Source of the DNA: an uncultured Anaeromyxobacter sp.
GTDB taxonomy: Bacteria; Myxococcota; Myxococcia; Myxococcales; Anaeromyxobacteraceae
Assembly: GCA_903904005.1 (NCBI GenBank)
Contig: CAIVAR010000094.1
Span: 1 to 39,273 of the forward strand
Direction: 5' to 3'
DNA: 39,273 bases
Below, piece by piece: positions 9,508 through 17,332 of the stretch (position 1 is its first letter; each line of letters begins with the position of its first letter). Under the pieces are notes generated by a model, which saw only the letters and a list, made by a program, of their open reading frames with translations, was not told the DNA's origin and ran no database searches. Made by a program: the position numbers and the translations under genes.

Positions 9508-9539
9508 CGACCTCGAGTATTTACGGGCACTTGAGGTCG
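9508..9539 (+). promoter_or_regulatory. Inverted repeat in leader of fourth cytochrome gene
   Basis: CGACCTC-G-AGT (9508-9518) pairs with ACT-T-GAGGTCG (9529-9539): an 11-position stem with one mismatch around a 10-nt loop. It sits 25 nt upstream of the proposed -35 box for the gene at 9602. A dyad in this place is compatible with an operator for a dimeric regulator. Confidence 0.35.
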
Positions 9540-9563
9540 GCGACCCAGCACATCCTTTTTACA

Positions 9564-9601
9564 TTGGAAGAGCCGCTGCCCCATGGATACAAAATGGGGC
9601 C
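9564..9601 (+). promoter_or_regulatory. Predicted sigma-70-type promoter, leaderless start
   Basis: TTGGAA (9564-9569) and TACAAA (9588-9593) are separated by 18 bp, and the ATG at 9602 is 8 nt after the -10 box. No clear Shine-Dalgarno sequence is present. The -10 region also lies within a 7-bp perfect dyad, GCCCCAT (9578-9584) with ATGGGGC (9594-9600). It may be an operator or start-site hairpin. Confidence 0.4.
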
Positions 9602-12600
9602 ATGCGCGCGCTCCACCAGCGGTCGCTCTTCGCCCTCGCCGCCGTGGCCGTCCTCTCCACGGCCTGCTCCAAGGCCGCGTCCACGTCCGGCCCCACGCCG
9701 GCGGGTGAGAACCACCGGGTCCACCTCCAGGCAAGCGCATTCTCCGCGCCGCTCGCCTGCGACGCGTGCCACTCCCCCACCGGGTTCGCCGTCGACTTCT
9801 CGCAGAACCCGACGATCCAGGCCGCCGGCGCCCACTTCGACCCGACGACCAAGACCTGCAGCAACGTCTCCTGCCACGGCAGCTTCACCATGGGTCCGGT
9901 GTCCGGCACGCACGCCACCCCGGCCTGGAGCGACGGGACGCCCCTCGTCTGCTCCTCGTGCCACGCGATGCCGCCGGCCGGCCACCCGAGGATGGCCGGC
10001 GCCCCCACGGCGATCTCCTGCGCGTCCTGCCACTCGGACACGGTCAACGCGGACGGCACGATCAACGTCCCCTCCGGCGCCCACATGAACGGCCAGGCCG
10101 ACGTGACGGGCGGAAGCTGCGCCTCCTGCCACGGCGACCCGGCCCGCCTGCCCAGCATGACCGGCGTCGATCCCAACGTCGCCTCGGCCCCCCCGGTGGC
10201 ACCCGCCGGGGCGCCCAGCTATGCGGACGGCGCCCACCTCGTGCACCTGAACCCCAATCCGTCCATCGCCGCCTCCACGCCCACCCTGTGCGTCGAGTGC
10301 CACGTGGTGCCCACCGACTCGACCCATGCCACCACCCCCCCGGCACAGCGGGTGGTGTTCTCGGCACGTGGCAGCGCGAACGGCGCGGTCCCCACCTTCG
10401 ACCCCACCACCTCCGGCTGCTCGGCCACCTACTGCCACGGCAAGTTCGACTTCTCCGGCATCACCGGCGCCACCACCACGATGCTGTGGACCGACACCAC
10501 CCGGATCTCCTGCACCTCGTGCCACGGGATGCCGCCCACCGGCCATCCTCCGGTGACCGCGAGTACGGCCGACGCGTGCTCGACATGCCACCCGACCACG
10601 GTCAGCCCATCCGGCGTCATCATCCCGGCGGGCGCGCACATGAACACCCGGGCCGACATCGCCGCCCTCGGCTGCACCGAGTGCCACGGCGACAAGACAC
10701 GCGTCGGGATCCTTCCGGGAACCGACGTGAACCTCCTGTCCTCCCCGCCCGTCGCCTCGACCTTGGCCTCGCCGTCCGTGGTGGGTGCGCACCTGGGGCA
10801 CGTGAACCCGGTCGCCGCCACCGCGCTCATGGGGCCGGTGGCCTGCGCCGAGTGCCACGTCGTCCCCGGCGACTTCGACCACGCCCGGAACCCGCCGGCG
10901 CAGCGGGTGATCTTCGGCCCGCTCGCGAAGACCGGCGGCGTCGTCCCCACCTACACGGCCGGCACCCTGGGCTGCGCCGCCACCTACTGCCACGGCAACT
11001 TCGACTTCAGCGGCGTCACCGGGTCGAGGGGCGCGCCGGTCTGGACCGACACGGCCGCCACGAGCTGCACCTCCTGCCACGGGATGCCGCCCACCGGCCA
11101 CCCGCCGGTGGCCGCGGGGGCGGCCGCCGCCAGCTGCGCGGGCTGCCACCCGAAGTCGGTGAACGCCGACGGCACCATCAACCTGGTGGACAAGGGACAC
11201 CTGAACGGCCTGCCCGACACCTCGGCGCTCGGCTGCACGTCGTGCCATGGAGACGTCAACCGCAAGGGGTTCCTCGCCGGCACCGACGCGAACCTGGCCT
11301 CGGCCCCGCCCGTACCTCCCGCCGGCGCCCCCGCCTACGCGACCGGCGTCCACGAGGGGCACGTGAACCCCACCGCCTCGAGCTTCCTCATGGCGCCCAT
11401 CTCCTGCGCCGAGTGCCACGTGGTCCCGCTCGACTCGGCCCACGCCAAGACACCCCCCGCGCAGAAGGTGGTCTTCGGGACCTTCTCCCGGACCGGCGGC
11501 GCCGCTCCGACCTGGACCACCACGACCGCAGGCTGCGCGTCCACCTACTGCCACGGCAACTTCGCCTTCGGTGTGGTGAGCGGCAGCAAGGCCACCGTGA
11601 CCTGGACCTCCACCACCCCGGTCAGCTGCACCTCGTGCCACGGCATGCCGCCCACCGGACACTTCGCCCTCACGGCGCCCGTCACAGCGGCCTCCTGCGC
11701 GCCGTGCCACCCGGATGCGGTGAACGGCGATGGCACCATCAACGCCACCGCCAAGGGGCACCTGAACGGCCTGGCCGACGTGAACACGCTCGCCTGCACC
11801 ACCTGCCACGGCGACGCGACCCGCAAGCCCAACCTGGCCGGGACCGACGCCAACCTGACCTCCGCCCCACCGATCGCCCAGCCCGGCGCCCCGTCCTTCG
11901 CCGTGGGCGCGCACATGGGGCACATGAACCCCACCGCGGCGAGCTACCTGATGCCTCCCGTGGCCTGCTCCGAGTGCCACCCGGTCCCGGCCGACGCGGC
12001 CCACGCCAACAGCCCGCCGGCGCAGAAGGTGGTCTTCGGGCCGCTCTCCCGGATGGGCGGCGCGATCCCCACCTTCGTCTCCACGACCGGCGGCTGCGCC
12101 GCCTCGTACTGCCACGGCAACTTCACCTTCGGTGTCGTGAAGGGCACGAACGCGACCGTGCTCTGGGACGACGCGTGGCCCACCACCGAGCTGCGATGTG
12201 CCAAGTGCCACGGCATGCCGCCCACCGGCCACCCGACCTACGCGGGCGCCCAGGGCGCGGCCAGCTGCTTCCAGTGCCACCCGCAGTCGGTGACCTCGAC
12301 CGGCGCCATCAAGGTGGCGGGAGGGCACATCAACGGGAAGGTGGACGGCGGGGGCTGCACGGGCTGCCACGGCGACCCGCCGACCACCGGCAAGCACACC
12401 ATCGCCGACCACCGCAACCTGCGCTGCGACAAGTGCCACCCCACCGGCTACACGAGCACCACGGCGGTCCCCGCCTTCCACAACAACGGGAAGACCGACA
12501 TCAACGCGACCGCCGGCTACAAGTGCAACAACGTGTCGTCGCTCTTCGCCTGCCCCACGGGGCAGACGCGGACCTGCGCCAACACCTGCCACGGCAGCGA

Positions 12601-12610
12601 GAGGTGGTAG
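9602..12610 (+). CDS. Lipoprotein multihaem cytochrome of tandem five-haem modules
   Basis: A 1002-residue predicted lipoprotein (signal MRALHQRSLF, lipobox LSTAC with Cys22). I count about 21 CXXCH, 5 CX4CH and a terminal CX3CH (CANTCH), so up to 27 haems. It is a paralogue of the protein at 4364-8083 with the same module: CTxCHGD, GTDxNL, SAPP, GAHxGHxNP, CAECHVVP, HAxxPPAQKVVFG, GCAATYCHGNF, CTSCHGMPPTGHP, CHPxxVNxDGTIN, HLNGLAD. Module spacing is 555, 561, 561 and 561 bp. The last module is shortened and the tail (KCNNVSSLFACPTGQTRTC) has extra cysteines that are not in haem motifs. The role is inferred as electron transfer at the cell envelope. The start has no convincing Shine-Dalgarno sequence; the lipoprotein signal supports it. 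Confidence 0.95.
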   Translation: MRALHQRSLFALAAVAVLSTACSKAASTSGPTPAGENHRVHLQASAFSAPLACDACHSPTGFAVDFSQNPTIQAAGAHFDPTTKTCSNVSCHGSFTMGPVSGTHATPAWSDGTPLVCSSCHAMPPAGHPRMAGAPTAISCASCHSDTVNADGTINVPSGAHMNGQADVTGGSCASCHGDPARLPSMTGVDPNVASAPPVAPAGAPSYADGAHLVHLNPNPSIAASTPTLCVECHVVPTDSTHATTPPAQRVVFSARGSANGAVPTFDPTTSGCSATYCHGKFDFSGITGATTTMLWTDTTRISCTSCHGMPPTGHPPVTASTADACSTCHPTTVSPSGVIIPAGAHMNTRADIAALGCTECHGDKTRVGILPGTDVNLLSSPPVASTLASPSVVGAHLGHVNPVAATALMGPVACAECHVVPGDFDHARNPPAQRVIFGPLAKTGGVVPTYTAGTLGCAATYCHGNFDFSGVTGSRGAPVWTDTAATSCTSCHGMPPTGHPPVAAGAAAASCAGCHPKSVNADGTINLVDKGHLNGLPDTSALGCTSCHGDVNRKGFLAGTDANLASAPPVPPAGAPAYATGVHEGHVNPTASSFLMAPISCAECHVVPLDSAHAKTPPAQKVVFGTFSRTGGAAPTWTTTTAGCASTYCHGNFAFGVVSGSKATVTWTSTTPVSCTSCHGMPPTGHFALTAPVTAASCAPCHPDAVNGDGTINATAKGHLNGLADVNTLACTTCHGDATRKPNLAGTDANLTSAPPIAQPGAPSFAVGAHMGHMNPTAASYLMPPVACSECHPVPADAAHANSPPAQKVVFGPLSRMGGAIPTFVSTTGGCAASYCHGNFTFGVVKGTNATVLWDDAWPTTELRCAKCHGMPPTGHPTYAGAQGAASCFQCHPQSVTSTGAIKVAGGHINGKVDGGGCTGCHGDPPTTGKHTIADHRNLRCDKCHPTGYTSTTAVPAFHNNGKTDINATAGYKCNNVSSLFACPTGQTRTCANTCHGSERW
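10118..12355 (+). repeat. Four tandem 555-561-bp coding modules in cytochrome gene
   Basis: The opening Cys codon of each module is at 10118, 10673, 11234, 11795 and 12356, giving unit lengths of 555, 561, 561 and 561 bp (185 or 187 codons). Module architecture is the same as in the 4364-8083 gene, so both genes grew from one ancestral five-haem unit. Confidence 0.8.
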
Positions 12611-12616
12611 TCGCGG

Positions 12617-12639
12617 CGGGCCCGGGCGCCGAGGGCCCG
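12617..12639. terminator. Candidate bidirectional terminator
   Basis: CGGGCCC (12617-12623) pairs with GGGCCCG (12633-12639) around a 9-nt loop. It lies in the 43-nt gap between the end of the fourth cytochrome gene and the end of the convergent DUF6132 gene. There is no T tract on either side. Confidence 0.4.
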
Positions 12640-12653
12640 GCCGCTGCGTTCCG

Positions 12654-12872
12654 TCAGCGGGTGGCGGCCCGCCCGGGGAAGCCCACGACCGCCGCCACCA
12701 GGGCGAAGTAGGCGGCGCTCCTCCAGGCCGACGACGTGATGGCGCAGCTTCCGCCGGCCCGACAGCCCACGAACTGGTAGTAGGCCACGCCGGCCAGGGC
12801 ACCCACGCCCGCGAAGAGGGCGGCACGCCACGGGGACCTCCACAGCCGCTTCCACCTGCCGTCGCCGCTCAT
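12654..12872 (-). CDS. Small DUF6132-type membrane protein
   Basis: A 72-residue protein starting MSGDGRWKRL. It has two predicted membrane segments, FAGVGALAGVAYYQFVGC and AYFALVAAVVGF. The segment YYQFVGCRAGGSCAITSS matches, from memory, the YYxFxGCxxGxCPITSNP signature of DUF6132 proteins (inner-membrane, function unknown, often near redox genes). The longer reading frame that continues upstream of ATG 12872 on this strand is out-of-frame-looking shadow of the peroxidase gene. It is convergent with the cytochrome cluster and divergent from the MauG-like gene, with a 124-nt gap to that start. Confidence 0.75.
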   Translation of the reverse strand: MSGDGRWKRLWRSPWRAALFAGVGALAGVAYYQFVGCRAGGSCAITSSAWRSAAYFALVAAVVGFPGRAATR

Positions 12873-12996
12873 GCCCGCTCCTCGAACCCACCCTGGCCCG
12901 TTTCGCCGCTTCCGGGTGCCGATTGTTGATGATACGGAAGTTGGAGCCCCGGCGCCCGGGAAGGATTCGGCGCCGTTCCACGGAGGGAAACACCTC

Positions 12997-14097
12997 GTGC
13001 GCCCTGCCCTCGCCGCCCTTCTCTGCCTCCTCGCCGCCTGCAGCACCGCCGAGAAGGCGGGTTCCGTCGCCTCCACCCCGGCCAGGGCCGCGCCGCCCTC
13101 CTGGGAGGCGGACAACCCGGTGAAGCCCCTGCCCGTGGCACCCCTGGGTGTGGCCGGCGAGCTCGCCGACCTCGTGCCCCAGGTCACGCCGGAGAAGGTC
13201 CGCCTCGGGCGCTGGCTGTTCTACGACCCCCGCCTCTCCGCCGACGGAAAGGTCTCCTGCGCCTCCTGCCACGAGCCGTCGGCAGGGTTCAGCGAGCGCG
13301 AGCCGGTGTCGACCGGCGTGGCGGGCAAGAAGGGGACGCGCAAGGCGCCCCCGGTGCTCAACGCCGCCTTCCCGATCTACCCGGTCTGGTTCTGGGACGG
13401 CCGGGCCGGCTCGCTCGGCGAGCAGGCCAAGGGGCCCATGGAGAACCCGGTGGAGATGGGGATGACCCATTCCGACATCGAGGGAACCCTCCGGTCCATC
13501 CGCGGATACGGTCGTTACTTCACGGAGGCCTTCGGGGACGACCGGATCCAGATCGACCGCATCGCCGGGGCCATCGCCGCCTACGAGGCGACCCGGATGT
13601 CGGGCAACTCCGCCTACGACCGCTGGGACGCCGGCGACCCGAAGGCGCTCGACGAACCGCAGCGGCGGGGCTTCCGTCTCTTCTTCGGGAAGGCCGGCTG
13701 CAACCAGTGCCACCTGGGCGCCAACCTCACAGACTCCCGGTTCCACAACCTCGGCGTGGGCTGGCGCCAACCCGCTCCCGGCGCCAACCCCGCCTCCGGG
13801 TTCGCCGACCCGGGGCGCGCCAAGGTGACGGGGAAGCCGGCCGACACGGGCGCCTTCAAGACCCCCACGCTCCGCGACGTCTCCCGACGGGCCCCGTACA
13901 TGCACGACGGGTCGGTCGCGACGCTGCGGGACACCATCCTCCTCTACGATCGCGGCGGGAACGCCAACCCGTGGCTGTCACCGGACGTGAAGCCGCTCCA
14001 CCTGACCTCCGCCGAGGTCGACGCGCTCGTCGCCTTCCTCGGCGCGCTCGACGGCGAGGGCTTCCTGGACGAGGCGCCGAAGAGCTTCCCGCGCTGA
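12997..14097 (+). CDS. Dihaem cytochrome c peroxidase / MauG-family lipoprotein
   Basis: A 366-residue predicted lipoprotein starting at GTG 12997. GGAGGG lies 9 nt upstream, and the start immediately gives a signal with lipobox LAAC (Cys15). Two CXXCH motifs are present, CASCH at residues 88-92 and CNQCH at about 235-239, as expected for the bacterial dihaem peroxidase family. Other family features include LGRWLFYDPRLS before the first haem, WFWDGRAGSLGEQA, and FKTPTLRDVSRRAPYMHDG near the C-terminus. The family reduces hydrogen peroxide with electrons from c-type cytochromes, or in MauG proper oxidises a protein substrate. Placement beside the multihaem cluster suggests periplasmic peroxide removal fed by those cytochromes. 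Peroxidase versus MauG-like oxidase cannot be decided from the sequence alone. Confidence 0.9.
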   Translation: MRPALAALLCLLAACSTAEKAGSVASTPARAAPPSWEADNPVKPLPVAPLGVAGELADLVPQVTPEKVRLGRWLFYDPRLSADGKVSCASCHEPSAGFSEREPVSTGVAGKKGTRKAPPVLNAAFPIYPVWFWDGRAGSLGEQAKGPMENPVEMGMTHSDIEGTLRSIRGYGRYFTEAFGDDRIQIDRIAGAIAAYEATRMSGNSAYDRWDAGDPKALDEPQRRGFRLFFGKAGCNQCHLGANLTDSRFHNLGVGWRQPAPGANPASGFADPGRAKVTGKPADTGAFKTPTLRDVSRRAPYMHDGSVATLRDTILLYDRGGNANPWLSPDVKPLHLTSAEVDALVAFLGALDGEGFLDEAPKSFPR

Positions 14098-14114
14098 CCG
14101 CGCGAGGTGCGGCG

Positions 14115-14474
14115 CTATCCCGGGCGCCCCACGAACCAGGAGAGGACCAGGTTCACGAGGCTCACCACCAGCGCCCCGAGGAAGGCCGCCCCGAACCCGC
14201 CGACCCGGAATCCCAGCCCGAGCGAGCCCGAGATCCCCGCCGTGATCCAGAGCGCGAGCGCGTTCACCACGAAGTAGAAGAGCCCCAGGGTGAGGAAGAT
14301 GGCGGGCAGGGAAAAGAAGAACAGGATCGGCTTCACCAGCGCGTTCACCAGGCCGAAGACGAGCGCCACGCCCAGGAAGCCCGCCCAGCCTCCCTGGTAG
14401 GTGATGCCGGAGACGAGGCGCACCGCCACCCACAGGGCGGCGGCGTTGAGCAGCATGCGGAGGATCAGTTCCAT
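14115..14474 (-). CDS. YvlD-like (phage holin 4 family) membrane protein
   Basis: A 119-residue hydrophobic protein with four predicted transmembrane helices. The motif FGLVNALVKPIL followed by LPAIFLTLGLFYFVVNALALWI is typical of the Phage_holin_4_2/YvlD family. Despite the family name these are usually chromosomal inner-membrane proteins of unknown function, and no phage genes surround it. The ATG at 14474 lies one base beyond the stop of the HdeD-like gene (14476), so the two are very probably one transcript and may be translationally coupled. Confidence 0.85.
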   Translation of the reverse strand: MELILRMLLNAAALWVAVRLVSGITYQGGWAGFLGVALVFGLVNALVKPILFFFSLPAIFLTLGLFYFVVNALALWITAGISGSLGLGFRVGGFGAAFLGALVVSLVNLVLSWFVGRPG

Positions 14475-14475
14475 G

Positions 14476-15054
14476 TCAGTGCTCCTGCGGCGCGACGACC
14501 GCCGCTCCCTTGCGCGCCACGAGCGCGAGCATCACGTAGTTCCATCCCTGGAAGAGCATGTCGATGGAGACGAACATCCCGATCACCCAGAGCGACGAGG
14601 ACGGCCAGCCGTTCCAGATGAGCAGGCCGAGCAGCACCGAGACGGCGCCGTTGAACAGGCCCCAGCCCCAGCCCGGGTGACGACTGCTCACCGCGCCCAC
14701 CATCCGGAAGGACCCGAGGACCAGGAAGTAGGAGGCCACGAGCAAGGTGAGCACCTCGAGGCTCGCCAGCGGCCGCATCCAGATGACCCCGCCCGCCACG
14801 ATGGAGAGGATGCCCCCGAAGAGGAAGAGGAAGAAACCCGACCAGCGCTGGTGCCGGAAGGCCTGCACCACCTCCATCAGGCCGTAGGCGACCATGAGCC
14901 CGCCCACGAAGATGGTCGTCACCACCGAGACCGCGAACGAGTACCCGAGCCCGAGGACGCCGGCGAGGACGAGCAGGGTGCCCCAGGCGAGCAGCCAACC
15001 CCACGCCTTCCGGAGTTCCCCGGCGACAGCAGCCCTCGTGTCCACCATGACCAT
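14476..15054 (-). CDS. HdeD-family (DUF308) membrane protein
   Basis: A 192-residue protein with about six predicted membrane helices in HdeD-like spacing: LLAWGTLLVLAGVLGLGYSFAV, IFVGGLMVAYGLMEVVQAF, FFLFLFGGILSIVAGGVIW, LTLLVASYFLVLGSFRMVGA, GAVSVLLGLLIWNGWP and IGMFVSIDMLFQGWNYVML. In Escherichia coli HdeD is an acid-resistance membrane protein; most homologues are uncharacterised. I chose ATG 15054 (MVMVDTRAAV) because a GGGAG element lies about 8 nt upstream; an in-frame frame-open extension reaches 15114 without support. It is the first gene of a two-gene unit and divergent from the exonuclease gene. Confidence 0.82.
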   Translation of the reverse strand: MVMVDTRAAVAGELRKAWGWLLAWGTLLVLAGVLGLGYSFAVSVVTTIFVGGLMVAYGLMEVVQAFRHQRWSGFFLFLFGGILSIVAGGVIWMRPLASLEVLTLLVASYFLVLGSFRMVGAVSSRHPGWGWGLFNGAVSVLLGLLIWNGWPSSSLWVIGMFVSIDMLFQGWNYVMLALVARKGAAVVAPQEH

Positions 15055-15180
15055 GTCGGTTCTCCCTTTCCAAGACTGATGCGCCGCGGGCGCGGCGGCC
15101 GATAGACCCCTCATGGGTCACACGGAGTGAACCGGGAGGGGCGCGCGCGGCTGTCAGACCGGCCCCGTATCGTCCCTTCC

Positions 15181-16029
15181 GTGACGCCGCGCCGCTTCCT
15201 CGCCCTCGACCTCGAGACCGTCCCCGACGAGGACCTGGTGGCGGCCGTCGACGGCGAGCCGGATCGCCCCTACCCGGAGAAGCTGCGCCGCCTCCTCGAG
15301 GAGCGCCGCTCCCGCAGCGGGGGGCGCACCGACTTCCTGCCCATCCCCTACCACCGCCCGGTGGTGGCCTGCACGCTCGAGGCCGAGGAACGGGACGGCG
15401 AGCTCCGGGTGGTCGGCGCCAGCGCCTGGACCGACCGGGCCGGCGACGAGGCCGCCTTCCTCCGGCGCACGTGGCAGCGCATCGCCGGGCGCACCGTGGT
15501 GTCGTTCCACGGCCGGGGCTTCGATCTCCCGGTGCTGGAGATGCGTTCGCTCAAGCTGGGCGTTCCGGCCCCTCGCTGGTTCCAGGGGGCACGGGCCGAG
15601 GGGGCCGAGGAGCATCTCGACCTCATCGAGCTGCTCTCCAACGGACGCGCCGCCCCGGCGGCCCCGCTCGATCTCTACGCCAAGCTGGTCGGGCTGCCCG
15701 GCAAGGAAGGCGTGGCGGGGCGGGATGTCCAGGTGCTCTACGGCGCGGGGGAGCTCGACCGCATCGCGGCCTACTGCATGACCGACGTGGTGCAGACCTG
15801 GCTGCTCTTCCTGCGCTACCGGCTGGTGGAGGGAAGCCTCGGCCGCGACGGTTACGAGGCCAGCGTGGCCTCGGTGCGGCGCGACCTGCCCGCGCTCGCG
15901 CGCCGGAGCCTGCCGCCCGAGGGGGCCCGGCTCCTCGACGCATGGATGGCACGGGGCGTCCGCTTCTTCGGCGAGCCGGAAGCGGCGCGCCAGGCGCGCG
16001 TTGGCGCGCCCGGCGCCCGGGATCGCTAG
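15181..16029 (+). CDS. 3'-5' exonuclease related to PolB exonuclease domain
   Basis: A DEDD-type ribonuclease-H-fold exonuclease. Exo I is FLALDLETVPD (Asp10, Glu12 from the GTG at 15181), Exo II is the SFHGRGFDLPVL region and Exo III is YCMTDVVQTW. The fold, the HRPV(V)ACTL strand and LDLYAKLVGLPGK fit the predicted PolB-related 3'-5' exonuclease family, with a metal-dependent nuclease role in DNA metabolism. The start is uncertain. GTG 15127 would add 18 hydrophilic residues. GTG 15181 puts the protein one short segment before the conserved strand and is preferred. Neither has a clear Shine-Dalgarno sequence. The stop overlaps that of the convergent small basic protein gene. Confidence 0.85.
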   Translation: MTPRRFLALDLETVPDEDLVAAVDGEPDRPYPEKLRRLLEERRSRSGGRTDFLPIPYHRPVVACTLEAEERDGELRVVGASAWTDRAGDEAAFLRRTWQRIAGRTVVSFHGRGFDLPVLEMRSLKLGVPAPRWFQGARAEGAEEHLDLIELLSNGRAAPAAPLDLYAKLVGLPGKEGVAGRDVQVLYGAGELDRIAAYCMTDVVQTWLLFLRYRLVEGSLGRDGYEASVASVRRDLPALARRSLPPEGARLLDAWMARGVRFFGEPEAARQARVGAPGARDR

Positions 16030-16178
16030 CGGGGGGCCTTCTTGGCCCTGCGCTTGCGCTTCTTGGAGAGCACGCCGGCCCGCTTGGCCGCGACGCGCTT
16101 CACCTTGCTGCGGTTCTTCACATTCCGCTTCGAGCGGTTCGACGTGCCCAGCTTGTTCGACAGGTTGGCCTTGGCCAT
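16026..16178 (-). CDS. 50-residue highly basic protein, unknown function
   Basis: Starts at ATG 16178 with GGAGG 9 nt upstream, which supports a real gene although it is very short. The protein is MAKANLSNKL... ending KKRKRRAKKAPR, with 12 Lys and 9 Arg in 50 residues and no Asp or Glu. The predicted pI is extreme and the chain is probably disordered or helical on nucleic acid. It lies 53 bp downstream of the topoisomerase VI A subunit gene on the same strand, so it is probably co-transcribed. A nucleoid-associated or ribosome-associated role is a guess from composition. I recognise no family. Its stop shares a CTAG with the stop of the convergent exonuclease gene. Confidence 0.7.
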   Translation of the reverse strand: MAKANLSNKLGTSNRSKRNVKNRSKVKRVAAKRAGVLSKKRKRRAKKAPR

Positions 16179-16231
16179 CTCGTTCGTCCTCCGTGGTCGG
16201 GAGTCTATTCGCGGCCTGAGGGGCGTCAACT

Positions 16232-17332
16232 TCAGGCGATCCAGTCCTTCTCCTTCAGCTTGGTGGGCAGGTACTCCTCGGTGATGAAGGAGATCCCGCG
16301 CCGGGACAGGGCCTCGAGCTCGTACTTCACGCCCGAGCGCACCATCTCCTGGATCTCGGCCTGCCACTGCTTGGCCTGGAACCAGGGGTAGGCGAGCATC
16401 TGCTTGGCCCGCGCCACGTCGCCGTCGTCCATCTTGATGGCCACGTTCGACGGGAGCCGGTAGGTCACCTTGTCGAAGGAGGAGAGGCCGATGAAGCGGG
16501 CGTCGGGGACCGCCATCCGCATCGACTCGAACGCCAGGTTGATCGACCCCTGCTTCACCACCGAGTAGATGTAGAAGCCCCAGGGATCGTTGTCCACGAG
16601 CACGTAGACCGGAAGTCCGAGCTCCCGGTGGAGCCGCTGCACCATGCGGCGCACGCCGCGCGGCGGCTGCCCTCCGCCGTGGATGATGATGGCGTTCTGG
16701 CGCTTCCAGAACTTGTCCTCGTTGAACCGGCTCCAGACCGCGTCCTTCTCCACGAGAAGCACGTACCTCGCCTCGTGCCGCCCGAACTGGATGACGTTCT
16801 CCTCGACGATGGAGGGCACGCCCCAGCCGCCCGATCCCATGCGGCGCAGGTCGATGGTGTCGCCCGAGTCGCGGATGGTGATGGGCCCGACCATGGTGCC
16901 CTTGCGGGAGGCGAAGAGGTGGAGCTCCTCGCGCAGTGTGTCGAGCGCCACCTCGATGTCCTCGATGATGGGGTCCGACTCGTCCTGCTCCTCGAAGGTG
17001 TTCTGCTTGGAGTCGCCGATGGTGTGCTTGGTGATGTAGTAGAGGTCGCGGATGCTGGTGGTCTTCCCCGACTCGATGAGCTCCTTGCAGGCGTCCGAGA
17101 CGAGGAAGGTCTGCATGAACTTCTTGGCCATCGCCACGTTGAAGAAGTAGCGCTTCTGGCGCTGGTTCCCGAGCTCCACCACCCGCTTCTTCTCGTTGAA
17201 GCGCACGTTGGCGAGGCTGCGCACCGGGATCTCGACGAAGGGGTTGCCGCCCCCCTTCACCGCCCGCAGCACCGACTCGGCCAGCTTCTCGATCTTCCCC
17301 ACCGTCTTCTTCGACACCGCGTCCATGCGCAC
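16232..17332 (-). CDS. top6A: DNA topoisomerase VI subunit A (Spo11-like)
   Basis: A 366-residue catalytic subunit. The winged-helix CAP domain carries the SIRDLYYITKH motif at residues 93-103, with the DNA-cleaving tyrosine at 98 or 99. The Toprim domain follows, with VLLVEKDAVW and the acidic pair in VLVDNDPWGFYIYS. Topoisomerase VI is an ATP-dependent type IIB enzyme that passes duplexes and relaxes or decatenates DNA. It is typical of archaea and plants and sporadic in bacteria, including myxobacteria. GTG 17332 directly abuts the TAA of the B subunit gene, with GGAGG 8 nt upstream. An alternative ATG at 17326 has poorer spacing. It is transcribed with the B subunit as one operon, and the A-B complex is expected in the cytoplasm. 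Confidence 0.95.
   Translation of the reverse strand: MRMDAVSKKTVGKIEKLAESVLRAVKGGGNPFVEIPVRSLANVRFNEKKRVVELGNQRQKRYFFNVAMAKKFMQTFLVSDACKELIESGKTTSIRDLYYITKHTIGDSKQNTFEEQDESDPIIEDIEVALDTLREELHLFASRKGTMVGPITIRDSGDTIDLRRMGSGGWGVPSIVEENVIQFGRHEARYVLLVEKDAVWSRFNEDKFWKRQNAIIIHGGGQPPRGVRRMVQRLHRELGLPVYVLVDNDPWGFYIYSVVKQGSINLAFESMRMAVPDARFIGLSSFDKVTYRLPSNVAIKMDDGDVARAKQMLAYPWFQAKQWQAEIQEMVRSGVKYELEALSRRGISFITEEYLPTKLKEKDWIA

Noticed and set aside
9521-12826. Antisense open frame of about 1100 residues across the fourth cytochrome gene
   Set aside because: A Gly/Arg/Val-rich shadow of the periodic sense sequence; it contains no recognisable domain and crosses gene boundaries.
14115-14474. Phage holin as a sign of a prophage
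   Set aside because: The protein is of the YvlD-like chromosomal type and no capsid, tail, integrase or lysis genes are nearby.
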